Assembly: GCA_009746045.1 (NCBI GenBank)
Contig: RPFO01000085.1
Span: 620,439-684,438, forward strand
DNA: 64,000 bases
Direction: 5' to 3'
From: Mesostigma viride
Taxonomy: Eukaryota; Streptophyta; Mesostigmatophyceae; Mesostigmatales; Mesostigmataceae
Shown here: in pieces, positions 43,087 to 55,155 of the stretch
Numbering within the stretch: the stretch's first letter is position 1
How the letters are laid out: every line of letters begins with the position of its first letter
Notes under the pieces: generated by a model
What the model saw: the letters and a program-made list of their open reading frames with translations, nothing else
Database searches by the model: none
Told to the model about the DNA's origin: nothing
Translations under genes and position numbers: made by a program

Positions 43087-43209
43087 GATTCTAACAAATA
43101 TACAACCTGTCATGGCCCATGGCCCAACCCCCCTAGTGCTGGATCCCGACCGCTTCGCTGAGATACTTATCAAGGATCAGAAAATCAAGGACCTCCCACG
43201 CGCGTCGTA
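43087..43209 (+). other. Possible exon fragment resembling the start of an atlastin/GBP-type GTPase (weak)
   Basis: The plus-strand frame reads IQPVMAHGPTPLVLDPDRFA, then EILIKDQKIKDLP. This resembles the segment just before the P-loop of atlastin-like GTPases (L-x-aliphatic, acidic, 'ILxxxxVxD'). The frame stops at TAA before any P-loop, and no continuation is visible. It could be chance or a truncated exon. Confidence 0.2.
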
Positions 43210-43940
43210 AACACGGTACATCCGGTTGGCGGCATGAGCACCTCACCGTTATGGTTGGGCACGGGGGGGAGCGAGGGCGCCCTGTTAGAGGCAGTGGTCG
43301 CTGGCCGACCTGACGGCAAGGAATGTGCCAGCTTCTGCGTGCCCTTGGCTGGCCTGGCCCCGCCTCATCGCTCTAGCTCCTCAAGGACGACGTTCCCCCC
43401 CTGCCGGCCGAGTCGGGCCCATCGCCTGGGGAAGGTTTCCCGCATGCAAGCTTGCCAGCAAGGCCGTCTACAGCCAAAAGGCCGTGTAGTTTCTCGCCTA
43501 TTTCTGCCCCGTCCGGGGTGACGATGAGGTGACGAGCGGACCGGGCAGACGGGGCAGTCGAACGAGGCGGCCTCCCGGCCCTCGTTCCTCGCGCATAGTA
43601 TCCCTCCCCTTGAGAGTAGAAGTAGTGGTAGCCGGCAGGTAGATACTGGAGATAGCGTAGGGTTGTATAGCATAGATAGCTCTGCTGCATGCAGCCAACG
43701 TCGTAGTTGGTTCTAGCGGCTATTCGCGCAGGCATGGAGCCCGGCCAGGCTCCAGCCACGGGTACACTTCCATCCACAGGGCACAGGTAGCAACACGGGC
43801 GTACAGCTGAGGCGTGCGGCCAATGGGAGTACCCGCAATTCGCTCCATTTTTCAGGGGTACTGGCCGTGCCACCAAGAGCCTTGGACTCCTTTCTTAAGG
43901 ATCAGATCAGTGATGGACGTGCATTAATAAATTAATTAAG
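43210..43940. other. Unassigned stretch between the RsmE end and the foldback element
   Basis: Several overlapping open frames on both strands exist, the longest on the minus strand at 43,373-43,876. None has a recognisable domain. No gene is called. Confidence 0.4.
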
Positions 43941-44955
43941 AGACACGTGACTGCGTCACGTGAGCATAAGTCCTCAGTGGGAGGGGAACATGGGATGGAA
44001 TGGATTAATTAATTAATTAGTAGACACGTGACTGCGTCACGTGAGCATAAGTCCTCAGTGGGAGGGGAATGACATGGGATGGAATGGATGGTGTAAGCTA
44101 TCTAGGTCCTAGTTACAGGGGTGTGGGCACCACGGCCCGAATCGCTATGAATGCCATACTCGGTCACACGCGGAGCCACCACAGACTTGGGGGTGGTCTC
44201 CTTCATCACTACTTGCCATCCATCTATCCTTGCGTACCATCTGCCTCCATATTACAGACAAACCAGGACGCTGCCCGGGTGTGAGCCCGTAACGTCTAGT
44301 GTAGCACATGTCCATGCCGAGTCTATCACGAAAAGTCCACGGGTGGCGGCCCTGCCGCGCGCGGTCTGGGGCACGCCAGGTGAGGACATATCGCCCAGGC
44401 TGGGCGGGCTTGGTGCCAGCTAGTCTATCTGATGTGTCTACCTGATCTGTGCGGGCCAGGTGCCCGGCTAGGCCCAGGCGCCTGTGCCTAATAATGTGGG
44501 AAACTATAGGGCAAATCAGCGTACAAATCCTCATTACTAATGTGCAAACCAAAGGGGATGTTAAGGGCCTGAGGGGTGGGCGATGTGTCCTCACCTGGCG
44601 TGCCCCAGGCCGCGCGCGGCAGGGCCGCCACCCGTGGACTTTTCGTGATAGACTCGGCAATTGGACATGTGCTACACTAGACGTTACGGGCTCACACCCT
44701 GGCATGCAGCCTCCTGGTTTGTCTATAATATGGCTCCAGGCAGATGGTACGCAAGGATAGATGGCAAGTAGTGATGAAGGAGACCACCCCCAAGTCTGTG
44801 GGGGCTCCGCGTGTGACCGCGTATGGCATTCATAGCGATTCGGGCCGTGGTGCCCGCAACCCTGTAACTAGGACCTAGATAGCTTACACCATCCATTCCA
44901 TCCCATGTTCCCCTCCCACTGAGGACTTATGCTCACGTGACGCAGTCACGTGTCT
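43941..44955. mobile_element. Foldback element with inverted arms of about 370 bp
   Basis: The left arm (44,022 to about 44,395) is the reverse complement of the right arm (about 44,580-44,955), starting agacacgtgactgcgtcacg and running over several hundred bases with small differences. The outer 63 bp of the left end are duplicated at 43,941-44,003. Flanks are (TTAA)n. No transposase is encoded. The same end sequence occurs at window bases 1-34. Confidence 0.9.
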
Positions 44956-45185
44956 GTTAATTAATTAATTTTAATTAACGCTCCCAACTATAACCCAACA
45001 CAATCAACTAGCCACCCAAGGTCCAAGGCGTACGTATGTCAACCGCGACTTGCGAGTCCACCCCAAACCGTGTACATAGGCCGGGTTCACCAGCACCACG
45101 CCGAGTGTGAGGCTCCCCTAATTGCCTGGCACAGAGGCTTGTCGGGAGGGACGGCACTAGGCAGGGCAAGCGTAGGAAATAATAT

Positions 45186-47560
45186 TCACACCAAGGACAA
45201 AGGATGACCAACCAAGTACTGGCCAGGCCCAGAGGGCGACTCTACATACCGGAGGGACAACACCCTCAGGTCGGGCCTAAGGCCCTCTATCAACTTGCCA
45301 TCTGTCTGAAAGGTACCGCGCGTGGCCATCAGAACATCCAGGTAGGCGTGGTAATGAGCTACATCATCTGCATTGCCATGACGATCGATGATTCTACCGT
45401 GAGGAACACATCGGCCCAGACACCATCTGGAAACAGGAAGGCCCAGTAGTACCGGTGCTGCGTGAGGACGACCTGGCCGCGAGCCCAGTCGAGGAAGCCG
45501 CAGGCAAACAAACGGAGGAAAGGCTCTGCGGCCAGCATGCACAGAGCCCGAAGGAACAGGCGATGGCGGGACATGACCCGCGAACGCATACCCGTCGGAA
45601 AGAACAGGTCGAGCAGAGGCTCCACGTTGGCCGGCCACAGGCGCGCACATGCCGGCCGGCTCTCTCGAGCACGCCACCGCCGTGCACACTGACGCGACCC
45701 AAAGGTGTCCAGGTACTCAGATCGCCCGAGGAGGAGAGTGCCCACGGACATCCAGGCCCTGGCCTGGCAAAGGCGCCGGACGACGGACATCCCACTCCAA
45801 GGCAGGCTGAAGACGGCGTGTAAGTCTCACCAGGCTCGGCGGCACACTCCACGTAGATCGCATCGGAGGCCATGATGCCCAACGGCGGCGGGTATGCCCA
45901 CTGCACCCCGCAGTAAGTGAAGATGGGGTCATTGTGGCGCCGGGCCCAGCGGTACAACACGCGCCGAACCAGCACCTCTCCCTGCATGGAAAATGGGGTC
46001 GGCCAAAATGACCCTGTCAAAAGGAGGACGGTCGGTCTCCAGGGGCAGGTTCCTATCCCGAGGCGCACTGCACATCTGGGATCGAGTAGCCATAGTAGGA
46101 CATGGGTGTCAAGGAAATCTCAGGCGCTTCCCGAGGAAGGTCGCACGCGCCACACGCCGCAGCCGACATACCCTGGCCCACGACAGCACTGAGAGTCCGC
46201 CGACGGAGGCATGCAATGGGCGACCGAAGGCGCGCGGTCCCTCTCACCACGGGCCAACTCCTGAAGCGAGTCGCCCACACGCTGTCGACGCAGGTCAGCC
46301 TCACTGACCCGCCCGAGGAGCAGCGACCACCGCAGACAGAAGACGTGGCCCCATGCTGGAGGCGCGAACAGGAACAGATCGAGCTGCCGGCGCAGTAGAC
46401 GACGAAGCGCCCGTCGACCGGGGTCCCTGGGACCGACGGACCCGCCGGAGAGGGGGCCTCAGTTGGAGGCACACCCGAAGGCCACATGTTCATCGAAGGC
46501 TCTAGCTGCATGGAGGAGGACGACCGCCGGGGTAGGACTGGTTACCATCGAGGCTCCAGTCAGGAACAGGCACACGCTCAGGCGGCCCACCTTCCCACAG
46601 CGTCGGAAGACCACTGGTGTCGCCGAATGAAACCCCGCGACGGTGGAACCGGGCCCCGTGTCGGTCCAGGCGCGGGCGCCGACACTGCCGACTCACCCGT
46701 AGCCGGAGGCTGGGCGCGCGGAGGCGCCGACTGGTCGCGCACAGCCGGCGTAACAACCGCGTGTGACGGAGCGACAGCAGCGCGAGACGGCGCGACCTCG
46801 TCGCGCACAGGCACGGCGGCGGCGCGCAGGGGCGCAACCTCGTCGCGCAAAGCGCCGCGACAACAGAAGCGGAAACAGCCACAGGCACAGAGGAGGAGGG
46901 ACCCATGTGCACCCGAAGGCGCCTGCGCAGCTGCAAATGCCCCAAACGCAGCTACTAGCTAGTGCATATGACTGAATCTGCGCCTGCATCACAGTCTGAC
47001 ACGGTGACGGCCAGGCTATAGCCGCCGCCGGATCTACCATGCACCGAAGGGGTAGGAAGAGGATCGGCCGACACACCCCTCAACAACGCCGGCGACGAAG
47101 GGACTGGCGAGGGGGCCGACCTATTATATCCTTAGACACCGAAGAGGCGGTAACTGAGGCGTGGGGTATGCACCGCCGGATGCATGTATGGTACGTCCAC
47201 CGGCGTGCATGCCCTCAGAGGAGAAGGATAAGCGGAAGGAAGGACCTGAGCTGACTGATCGGCTATCTCCATGAACTCTACTGCCCTGAGGAGGTCACAA
47301 GGGTCATCGTCCAGCTCAGCATCCCCCTCGGCCGGAAGCCAGTAGAAAATATCCATGAGGCGCGCGCGCTCCACAGGGGTAGTATAGAGGTACGAAAAAA
47401 TACGAGGACCCTGAAGCACAGCCTCTATCTGGACCAGCGCCGGACAACGAGGCCCACACCCAAGGATGCAGTGCCCGGCATCATCAAAGCTATGGACAAC
47501 TAGACATTGATCCAGAGGGTCCGGTCCATATCATGAGACGCCAAACAGGCTGCGCTGTCC
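45186..47560 (-). pseudogene. Unidentified degenerate coding region
   Basis: Minus-strand frames with protein-like composition switch repeatedly. One reads LLRRQLDLFLFAPPAWGHVF (about 46,390), another RRVLYRWARRHNDPIFTYCG (about 45,960), another FLRALCMLAAEPFLRLFACG (about 45,520) and another RARLMDIFYWLPAEGDAELD (about 47,360). The last is preceded by a Cys/His-rich HCILGCGPRCP. No family was recognised. A decayed mobile element is likely, but this is inference. Confidence 0.35.
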
Positions 47561-47753
47561 GAACTAGGGCCGCACGGTCCGCAGGCAGGGCCGAGTGTAC
47601 GTGGCCACCCGTGTAACAGCTCCGGGCGACCCAGCGGCCGGGGAGCACTCTTGTCGAATATCTAGCGGTGTTTCTCTACTTTCGTCACTTAAATTATAAC
47701 GCATTATGCGGGGAAATTTGACGCCATCAGCTACGTGTTTATTTACACGACTT

Positions 47754-48402
47754 GTTGTTGGGTTTGCGCCCACAGGTCGTTAAGTGATTTAATATTATAT
47801 ACAATGTTTGAGTGTACAAAATAAACTGAAATCCGAATGATGTCGGGCTCGGATTACAGCGAGCGTTACCTGTCAGCACCGTTTCAGGTGCCGTAATTTA
47901 CCTGCTCTCTTCGGATCAGATCAGGTCCGCAGTTTGTGGTGCCGCCTTGGAGGCCGGCGATAGGACTTTGAGCCTATCAGACCACTGACACAATGTACCA
48001 TGATGTGCCGGACATAGATTACAGGCTGCAAAGTCGCTATTATTATTATCTAGTGTTCTTTCCGTCACGTAGCGGCGCTAAACTGCAGAGCCATCAGATG
48101 TACATCAACGGTGCATAATGCATAAGCCGCCACTACTTTGTTGTGTGCTTAGAGCTGTTTGCTTGCTACCCGTGTTTGGTCCGACCCAGTGTTAGTCGTT
48201 CTGACCTTGCCCAGTGTTGGCATTGACCTCATTTGCCCTGGCCCAATGTTGGCTATGGTCGACTGCGCCCTGCGTTGGCCGCACCGTGTTTTCCACTCTC
48301 AGTAAACGTATTTTCATACAAAAGTCTTTTCCATACTACACTCGTGCAATATCTGGGTCATAAAAGGCAAAAGATCTTTCCTCCGAGCCCCGGTTTCTGA
48401 CA
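47754..48402 (+). repeat. Probable 5' LTR of a Copia-type element (left boundary uncertain)
   Basis: The 3' boundary is defined by ...ctgaca followed directly by the tRNA-iMet-type primer site. A start at tgttgttggg would give TGT...ACA ends, but no second LTR is in the window to confirm it. Confidence 0.45.
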
Positions 48403-48414
48403 TGGTATCGAGTA
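48403..48414 (+). promoter_or_regulatory. Primer-binding site, initiator-Met tRNA type
   Basis: tggtatcgagta follows the presumed LTR end CA. TGGTATC is the usual start of the primer site complementary to the 3' end of initiator tRNA-Met in plant and algal Copia elements. Confidence 0.65.
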
Positions 48415-48767
48415 GCAAGTGATGCCCATGAACCCATATTTCCCAATTCCCAACGACCGCAACCTGAGATCTGGAATTGAACTTTTTCAATTTCCCGAGG
48501 AATCTTGCCCAGATTACCTCGCAAGAGCAGATCTGCTTTTTGCTCAAGTTTCAGACATCTTCCCGGGCGTGTTTCCTGAATCAGCCTATACTGTCGCTGG
48601 CTCCTGCGTGGCTTTCGACAAGATTTTTTCCACTGCATGTGTGTGGTTCCGGATTCCACTTTTTTCAATCAGAAATTTACGAAACCTGGTCGACGACAAC
48701 GCAGTAACGCTGAGCAGACTAAAGCACACTTTACTTCAAATTACAAATCTTCAACGCAGTCAACGAG

Positions 48768-49160
48768 ATGTCGGGAGGTGCGCCAGCTGTGGCACGAGAA
48801 GTCAAGGAGGGCACCATTCTTAGTGCTCTCAAGAATCTCAACTTCGATGGGAGCGACCCCAAGAAGTTCACCGGATTTCGAATCAAGGTGGAATGGCGAT
48901 TCGATGCTCTTGGATACTCCAATGTGCTCACCGGCAAGGATCCGATCGTGGTCAAGCAGCAAAAAGTTGGATATGCTGCTCTGATTGCTGGCCTCGACGG
49001 CAACGCCCTACTTCACGCCGCGACGGCTCCAATTGTTTAACAAATATACATACATGCATGAGGCATGGACGGTGCTGGTGGACGTCTATGGGCATGATGA
49101 AACAACCTAGCTCCACCCATCAAGCTGTAACGTTGGAGGAACTTCTAGTTGTGAAATGGA
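48768..49160 (+). pseudogene. Truncated Copia-type gag
   Basis: ATG at 48,768 opens 90 codons (MSGGAPAVAREVKEGTILSA and onward) with FDGSDPKKFTGFRIKVEWRF, like the N-terminal Gag segment of Ty1/copia elements. A stop at 49,038 is followed, in another frame, by MHEAWTVLVDVYG, which fits the next Gag block. Nothing of pol follows, so this is a 5' fragment about 360 bp downstream of its primer site. Confidence 0.65.
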
Positions 49161-50590
49161 CAATGTGGGAAATGAGCAACTCAATAAGGAACGAGGAATG
49201 TATTATGTAATAATACAATACGTAGTGAGCTCAGAATGCGGGGAACTGCAAATGAAACTGCTCGGTGCATGTGGTGGCACTCCCCAATGCTACGCCAATA
49301 TGCCTATGGCAACGCCGACTAGCAGCGACGTCGGACCAGTGGACAACTGTACACTGCAATGCCATGCGACCACGTCACCTGCATAAACTAAACCCGGCCC
49401 GTCAGAACCGGATACCCCGGCTCTGGCGGGTCGAGCTAGAGACTAGGCACAGTCTGGCACTAACTAGCTGCACAACAGTTCACATGACACCTCAGTACCG
49501 TACGTGATACTGTACAGTACTGATCGAGGTGTGCCGCTCAGCCGCGGTAGGCAATACGCGGCACGCAGGCCGGAAATCCGTGTATGTGTCAGCCTAAGCA
49601 TCTCATCGACTCCCATTATGTTTTCCTTTCAGGTTGAAGGCTAGCAACTTCAAGCCTGAACTGCCCATCTAGTAGGAGACTGACTCCAAGCTGACTGTCA
49701 GATGAGCTGAGCAACTGACACCCATACTGCAACATCTGGACTGAAAAAGAAAATGGGCCCCAGAACTCGTGCAATACTTCTGGTGGCGTCCAGTTTAACT
49801 CAACTGACCCGGGGAGTTCCTCCTCCTCGCGAGTCCATAATGGAGAACCACGGCGCGGCTGCATGCCTATCCAGGGAGTGCTCACCAGCAAAGAGTGCCT
49901 CTTTTAAAAAAAAATACAAGGGTATGCCTTTTAAGAGGTCCCATGTTGTCCCATCATCACCGCCCACTCAAGAACCTTGTAACCCAGGCTGGCTGGGGGA
50001 ACTGAGCTCAGGTCACCTGCAACCTGAGTGGTGACAGTAGCCAGGTTTATTTAACCCTGAACTGTCCACGTTGCACTGAACAACGTGACAGGACAGGCCA
50101 CCTCTGCACTGAACAGCGGCACTGGCTGAAGTCCTGGGGACAGGTGACAGGAATACTGCATCCTGTACCTGGGCTAGCTGCCAAATTGCAGTTATTGCAC
50201 TGAACAAATTATGTAGCAGCACCCATGCCCATACTGCACTGAACAGTGAGGCCAGGTGTCCCAGGGAACCCCCAGTGAACTGGGGCCCTAAGAGACAGCC
50301 TGTCACTAGGGAGGTATGAGTACCCTCCACTTGAATGGGTGGCACCTGAGCACTGAACTCAGGGCCCTTCCACCAAGGCACACAACTTTAACCCAATGGA
50401 AAAGAGAACATGACACAACCACTACTCACCTGGGAAGGTGAGCAGGACGAAATTCCATGGTGTTGAAAAAATCAAAGAGACTTTATTGGCAAAGGGCAAA
50501 CATGGCTCAAAATACAGGCTCCTCCAGACAACCATTACAAGGAACACGACCTCCCCGGCCCCTCAGGATTGCCCAAAGGGCGCTGGGTGC
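49161..50590. other. Non-coding stretch, probable 3' end and LTR region of the minus-strand Copia-related element
   Basis: No gene is supported. From about 49,900 the sequence has repeated gcactgaaca motifs. On the minus strand, caataaagtctctttg (about 50,480) is a plausible polyadenylation region. A partner LTR is not present in the window, so the boundary is unknown. Confidence 0.4.
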
Positions 50591-51313
50591 CTACATAGGT
50601 ACCCCCGGCTGACAGGGGTCGGCTAGGCGTCCCCCCGAAGGGGCAGGGTTGCCTGCTTGCCATACGGGTTCATCACTGAGGTGGTAGAGCAGCTGATATT
50701 GATCAGCTGCCAGCTGGGGCACTTTTGTAAGCGCATCAGCTGCGTTGTGCTTGTCTTCCACGTGACGTGTAGACTCCCAGTAAGTGGATTCCTGTTTGAG
50801 GACCACCCAGTCAAGATCAGTGACACTGCACAGTGCACGGCATAGGGGTTAGCAAGGAAGCTGAGGACTGACTGACTGTCAGTGAGCAGATGTGAGACCA
50901 CTCCAGCCCTGCTACCTGCTTGCGTCTGCAACCAAGCCAGCACCTGATTCAGATATCTTGCATGGAGCACTGCTGACACCACTGCCCTGCACTCGATCAG
51001 CAGCATTGCTGCTAACAGCCTTGCGTCTATGCAGCCTGCTGTACCATGAAATGAGGGATAAGCTGGGTGCATCATCGTTGTGCACAAAATACAGGCCTGC
51101 CTCCCTTGCTTGCAACTTCTTAATCCGCCTGGACTCCATGGAACTATCCATCATAGCTTGGATGTGCATGGTCTTATGGAGGTCCAAGGAGTGCAAGATA
51201 AGGGGACGGCCTTCCTGCAAAGTTTTGGTGATGGCTTTGTGGCCAACTTGCATCAACACATCATCATCAACTCTGCTAACCACAGCCAGGTGAGGTGCAC
51301 AAGTGGAACACAA
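50591..51313 (-). pseudogene. RNase H domain of the minus-strand Copia-related element
   Basis: Three frames carry consecutive pieces: MMDSSMESRRIKKLQAREAG with SWYSRLHRRKAVSS, then ECRAVVSAVLHARYLNQVL with LLTDSQSVLSFL, then EDKHNAADALTK. They align in order with the RNase H at 60,241-60,744. Two frameshifts make it non-functional. Confidence 0.8.
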
Positions 51314-51317
51314 CCAC

Positions 51318-52430
51318 CCTATAGTGTTACGTCCAAGCCTGTTTATTTAGGGTTCGTTAGTAGACATATTGGCCGTAACAATATACTGTCGTCAGATTTG
51401 TGTAGCTAGTTACGCACCCTTTTTCCAAGGGGTTGGACTACGTTGCTTTTAGTAATAGCACATTCTGTGTAGGTCAGGGCCCGGCGCTGTGGTGTAGCGC
51501 CGGCTAGCTAGGCCGAGCCACGTGGTGGGCTGAGCCTTAGTCTAGAGCATTTTCCAGTGTACGCCCATTCGTAGCTAGTCCGGTGGCTTTCAGGTTTACA
51601 ACACATTCCAGTGTTTTATCATTCGTGGCTAGTCGGGAGGGTGGCCGGTTTCAACCCACTGCTATTCCGAAACAGTCCACAATCGGGAGTGTTGTTATTG
51701 GGCCGGTTGTTGGTCGATCATCTATGCATCATGCATGCCCACGTTGTGCATCGATCGCCTTCCAACGTGCACGATGGCGGGCATATAGGTGTTGGTGTTT
51801 TATTTACCTAATCTCTCTCGGTTAATTGCAATCAATGGCATTAATTAAACTCGTGCTCCCGTTGGGGAGTCACGGGGCACCGAAGTGCTTTTAATCCCTG
51901 TGTGTGCACTACAGGAGAAAGGGCAGAGACCCCCAGTCTCCTTCATGCCAAAGGCATGCCACAGCTGCATTCGGGCGCGCTAGCTAAACGGACACGCTAA
52001 CGATCCGGCAGTCTGTGGGTGCAATAAGACCCATGTGAGCATATCATAGCAAGGAGCGTGGGCAAGTAATCTGAACATAGCCAGGGCGTAGCATGGCTGT
52101 ACTAGGACTAGGCTAAGACTAATCAATGGCATAACTGTGACTCACGTCTACTTTCCGAGGGGGCAACGCCCGCGGACTAGGATTTAACATGGATTCCGGT
52201 TCTGGGCGATAAAAGCTACAATGATGTCAATATCCGGATGCAGAACGCCGTGATATTTGTATGAGTATTCCGTTCCAGGGACACGAGTTCTGATTAGTCC
52301 AGCAAGCCGACCATCGTCCACGTACGACATTCAGTTGTGGATCAGGTGTAGGTCTTTCGCAGCCGGCAGTCCACCGGATGTAAAACCTAGCCTGCCTCTA
52401 ATGGTGGGGCAGTTACAAGGTTTTATTTTG
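51318..52430. mobile_element. Insertion of about 1.1 kb in the RT/RNase H region (type unknown, possibly a solo LTR)
   Basis: Homology to the related element stops at about 51,315 and resumes at about 52,430. The inserted block starts near tgttacgtccaag and ends near cagttaca, which would fit TG...CA LTR ends. A clear target duplication was not seen. No ORF is supported. Confidence 0.45.
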
Positions 52431-53243
52431 GTTTGCAAGACCTCCAGGCAGCTGTGCATGTAATCTGTGGGGGAATATAATGTAATGCACACACCCACTG
52501 GCCTTCATGCTGCTGGAGATGTAACATTGTGCCACAAATTTTTGTAGCAGTGGTGCCCAGCTCTACTTGCTTGCCAATTTCAAAGTGTTTTGACACGCAC
52601 TTGCTGAATGAAATCATCTACAGCACGCCTTGGCCCAGCAATCAGCTGATCATCCCCATGCCACACAAACATAAGCATATGCCATGAGGGTACGTGAGGG
52701 ACCACCATGCAAAGAAGCAAGGGCCGGTCTATATGTCATCATATTTAGCTCTCATCGGCACTGCCTGAGCTGACATCCTGATGATACGAGGGGCTGACTG
52801 TAGCCCTTCAACACCTATGTTAGCTTTCAGGAACTGCTGAGGGATATGTTTTGCCCAGACTCTGGGAGTGGAGACTACATACACCTGACCATGCCACACT
52901 TGTTGTGCTACATACATATCTCAGGTGAGCCTTTCAAGAAAGCCCTTTTAATGTCTGTAGCCTTGCATACATAATCTGATTGATGTGACCCACAAAGACA
53001 GACTGTCAGCAATATTTTAAAAGAGGTTTGCTGAATGCCTGGCGTGTACAACTCTGCTTCTGTCAGATCAGTGGTCCCCTTGAACTCTGTCACACAAGGT
53101 CTGGCATGAAAAATGACTGACCCATCTGCTGCTGGCTTATGTTTACACAAAACTTCAGGCGCACGAGTGCTTGCACCCTGCAGGCTTTTTGTCAATGGGA
53201 GTAACAGGTGGAGTGTGATAGGGACTAAGTGGATCTGGAACAA
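52423..53243 (-). pseudogene. Reverse transcriptase of the minus-strand Copia-related element
   Basis: It has CVTEFKGTTDLTEAELYTPG and DIKRAFLKGSPEICM (motif A), then, in shifted frames, FVWHGDDQLIAGP (52,649-52,660 is HGDD, the catalytic box) and VSKHFEIGKQVELG. The catalytic YVDD of typical Copia RT reads HGDD, as in the plus-strand relative. Confidence 0.8.
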
Positions 53244-53463
53244 CCCATTCTTCCATGGCCTTATTGAAGGCCTCCACCCATTTAAGGAAACCTATGTGTG
53301 CGACAGTCTTGCTCTATCTGTTCATAAGAAAGGGGAGACATTTTTGCCACATCATGTTTGCCCAACCCAAATGAGGAAGGATGAAAGTTTTTTATTATGG
53401 ATCAAATCTGCCACACAGGGTTCTTGTCCTGGAACATGCTCAGGGGTAGCAAATTTCGCAGAA

Positions 53464-53840
53464 TTAAGCAACATTGGTGTGAAGGAGGGTTTGAAGGGGA
53501 ATTTTGAAATGAGTCAGAGCCACACCACCCAGGTCCTGGATGGCCAGTCTATCACTGGAAATAATGACACCAGGGTATGAGAGAAAAGGGTCACCCAACA
53601 AAGCATTACCTTTATAGCCTTCCACTACCTGAAAGGGAGTTGGGATACCAAGTATAGTCAGCATTACCTGACCTTGTACCTTTAGTAGTGAGGACTGCCC
53701 TGAGAAATCAGCCACTTAATTGTTGCCATGGGGAAGGTTCTAAAGGCAAGTGGGGCACTGCCAGGGCACTGATGATGCTGACCTGGGCTTGTGTGTCCAC
53801 AGCAACCATGAATGGGCTATAGTCATTCTGCCCAACCTTA
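53464..53840 (-). pseudogene. Retropepsin-like domain between integrase and RT (minus-strand element)
   Basis: The frame around 53,800 reads FMVAVDTQAQVSIISALAV, with DTQA in place of the usual D[ST]G[AS] (53,786-53,797). The continuing frame has ADFSGQSSLLKVQGQ and ALLGDPFLSYPGVIIS, the retropepsin C-terminal strand. It lies upstream of RT, exactly as in the plus-strand element. Confidence 0.65.
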
Positions 53841-54279
53841 TACCCACCTTAGTTGATCCTGCAGCAGTTTGAGCTTTGGCTCTATGTGCTGATTGTAAAA
53901 TGCGGACAGCTTCTGCTAGACTGCGTTTGGAGCAGCTAGTGGCTGAGCTACAGTAATTCCACAATTGAAGGGGTGATGGGTTGCTGATCACCTTCTTTGC
54001 CAAAATGACCCTCTGCTGCATGCATGCAGGGGGCCAAACCTGCAGTGACTGCCTGCAATCATCAAGGGTGACCTGGGTGTCACAGGGGTTGTGGCTATCA
54101 CACTCACCAGTGGGTGTTCCAAACAGCCACTCATTGGGCAACGCTGGGATGCCAGCTAGGCAATTGTACAGGGCTGTGGGCCAACAGCTCTTCCTCCTCT
54201 GCCACGTCTGACACAGTTGGAAAATACAATTTCATCATCATTGTGAGGTGAACACCTGTGTGCTTTACCCGTGTCATTG

Positions 54280-54430
54280 TGTTTAACATGCAGCTGCACT
54301 GTCCTGCCAGTGGACCGTGTTAAATGTTAGGATGGTGGCTGGCCCATACTAGGTGCCCACCTTTCCTAGTCCCGACTCTGTGTAGAAGAGGACACGATCC
54401 CCTTCTCTGAAGGTGGGACGAGGATGCTTG
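54280..54430 (-). pseudogene. Integrase C-terminal fragment (minus-strand element)
   Basis: It reads HPRPTFREGDRVLFYTESGL, then YGPATIL, like the C-terminal SH3-like part of LTR-element integrases. The upstream part continues across the inserted element to 63,668 and beyond. Confidence 0.6.
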
Positions 54431-54518
54431 GCATCGATCCTTGACAGCTAACCTCCTAGCTATAGCTATCTGTGCTCGCTGTGCCTTATATAGATAGGGC
54501 TAATGCCTCAGATGGATA

Positions 54519-55134
54519 AGTTAACGTAAAGGATTTACGTTAGATGGATAGAGATTGTTACGCTCTTTCCAGCGGCACCTTGAATGCCTCATTTGGTTAA
54601 GGAACGTAAAAGTTATGACGTTTCCTAGGCTGTGCCGACAGTACCCGGCGCGCCACTGTGGGCGCGTACGGACACAGGATGTACAAGTGTCACTTTGATA
54701 GTCCGCAGGACGTTGACAGGACTTGTACAGGACTTGATGGTCAATTGATAGGTAGGCGTGCTGTAGCGCGCCAGGACCTATGAGACAATTGATGCTGACT
54801 AGTGTACGGATAGGTCCACAGGACTAGCCGTATGGACAATTGATAGATCTGCGCGCCAAAGGCGTGCCAGAGTCTGTGTAATCAATTGATTGACAGTTCA
54901 GCTGTGACAGTGCAGCTGAATACTTGGACGCGTCCCTAACAACCTATATGAGTGACTTGGTCACACCGGGACGCTAGTTCTTGCGTGCACGTTCTCTTGG
55001 CACTGCGACCCTGTCGTCTGTGCTGCGTGCAGTCTTGGAAGTGACGTGACTTACGTCTGTGTTTCCTGTTATTAATAAAGGCAACTTCCTGCAAGAACCA
55101 TGGCGGAATTCGTGGCATTCACTCTCATACAACT
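54519..55134 (+). repeat. 5' LTR
   Basis: It begins agttaacgtaaagg and ends ctctcatacaact. AATAAA lies at 55,074-55,079. Termini are AGTT/AACT instead of TG/CA. Confidence 0.92.
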
Positions 55135-55155
55135 CGTATTACACGCTCTTCAAAT

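Larger units (their letters stand above)
50591..54513 (-). mobile_element. Degenerate Copia-related retrotransposon (3' two-thirds), interrupted twice
   Basis: On the minus strand the order is integrase C-terminus (about 54,430-54,280), protease-like domain (53,830-53,464), RT (53,243-52,423), then RNase H (51,313-50,591). Several frameshifts are present. The RT/RNase H junction is split by about 1.1 kb of foreign sequence (51,318-52,430). The integrase is split by the 9.1-kb LTR element at 54,514, and its upstream part resumes at 63,668 and runs off the window. It is homologous to the pol of the inserted plus-strand element. Confidence 0.8.

Noticed and set aside
46486..46962. Plus-strand 158-codon ORF
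   Set aside because: High-GC shadow with Arg/Gly/Ala bias and no domain; minus-strand frames look more protein-like.
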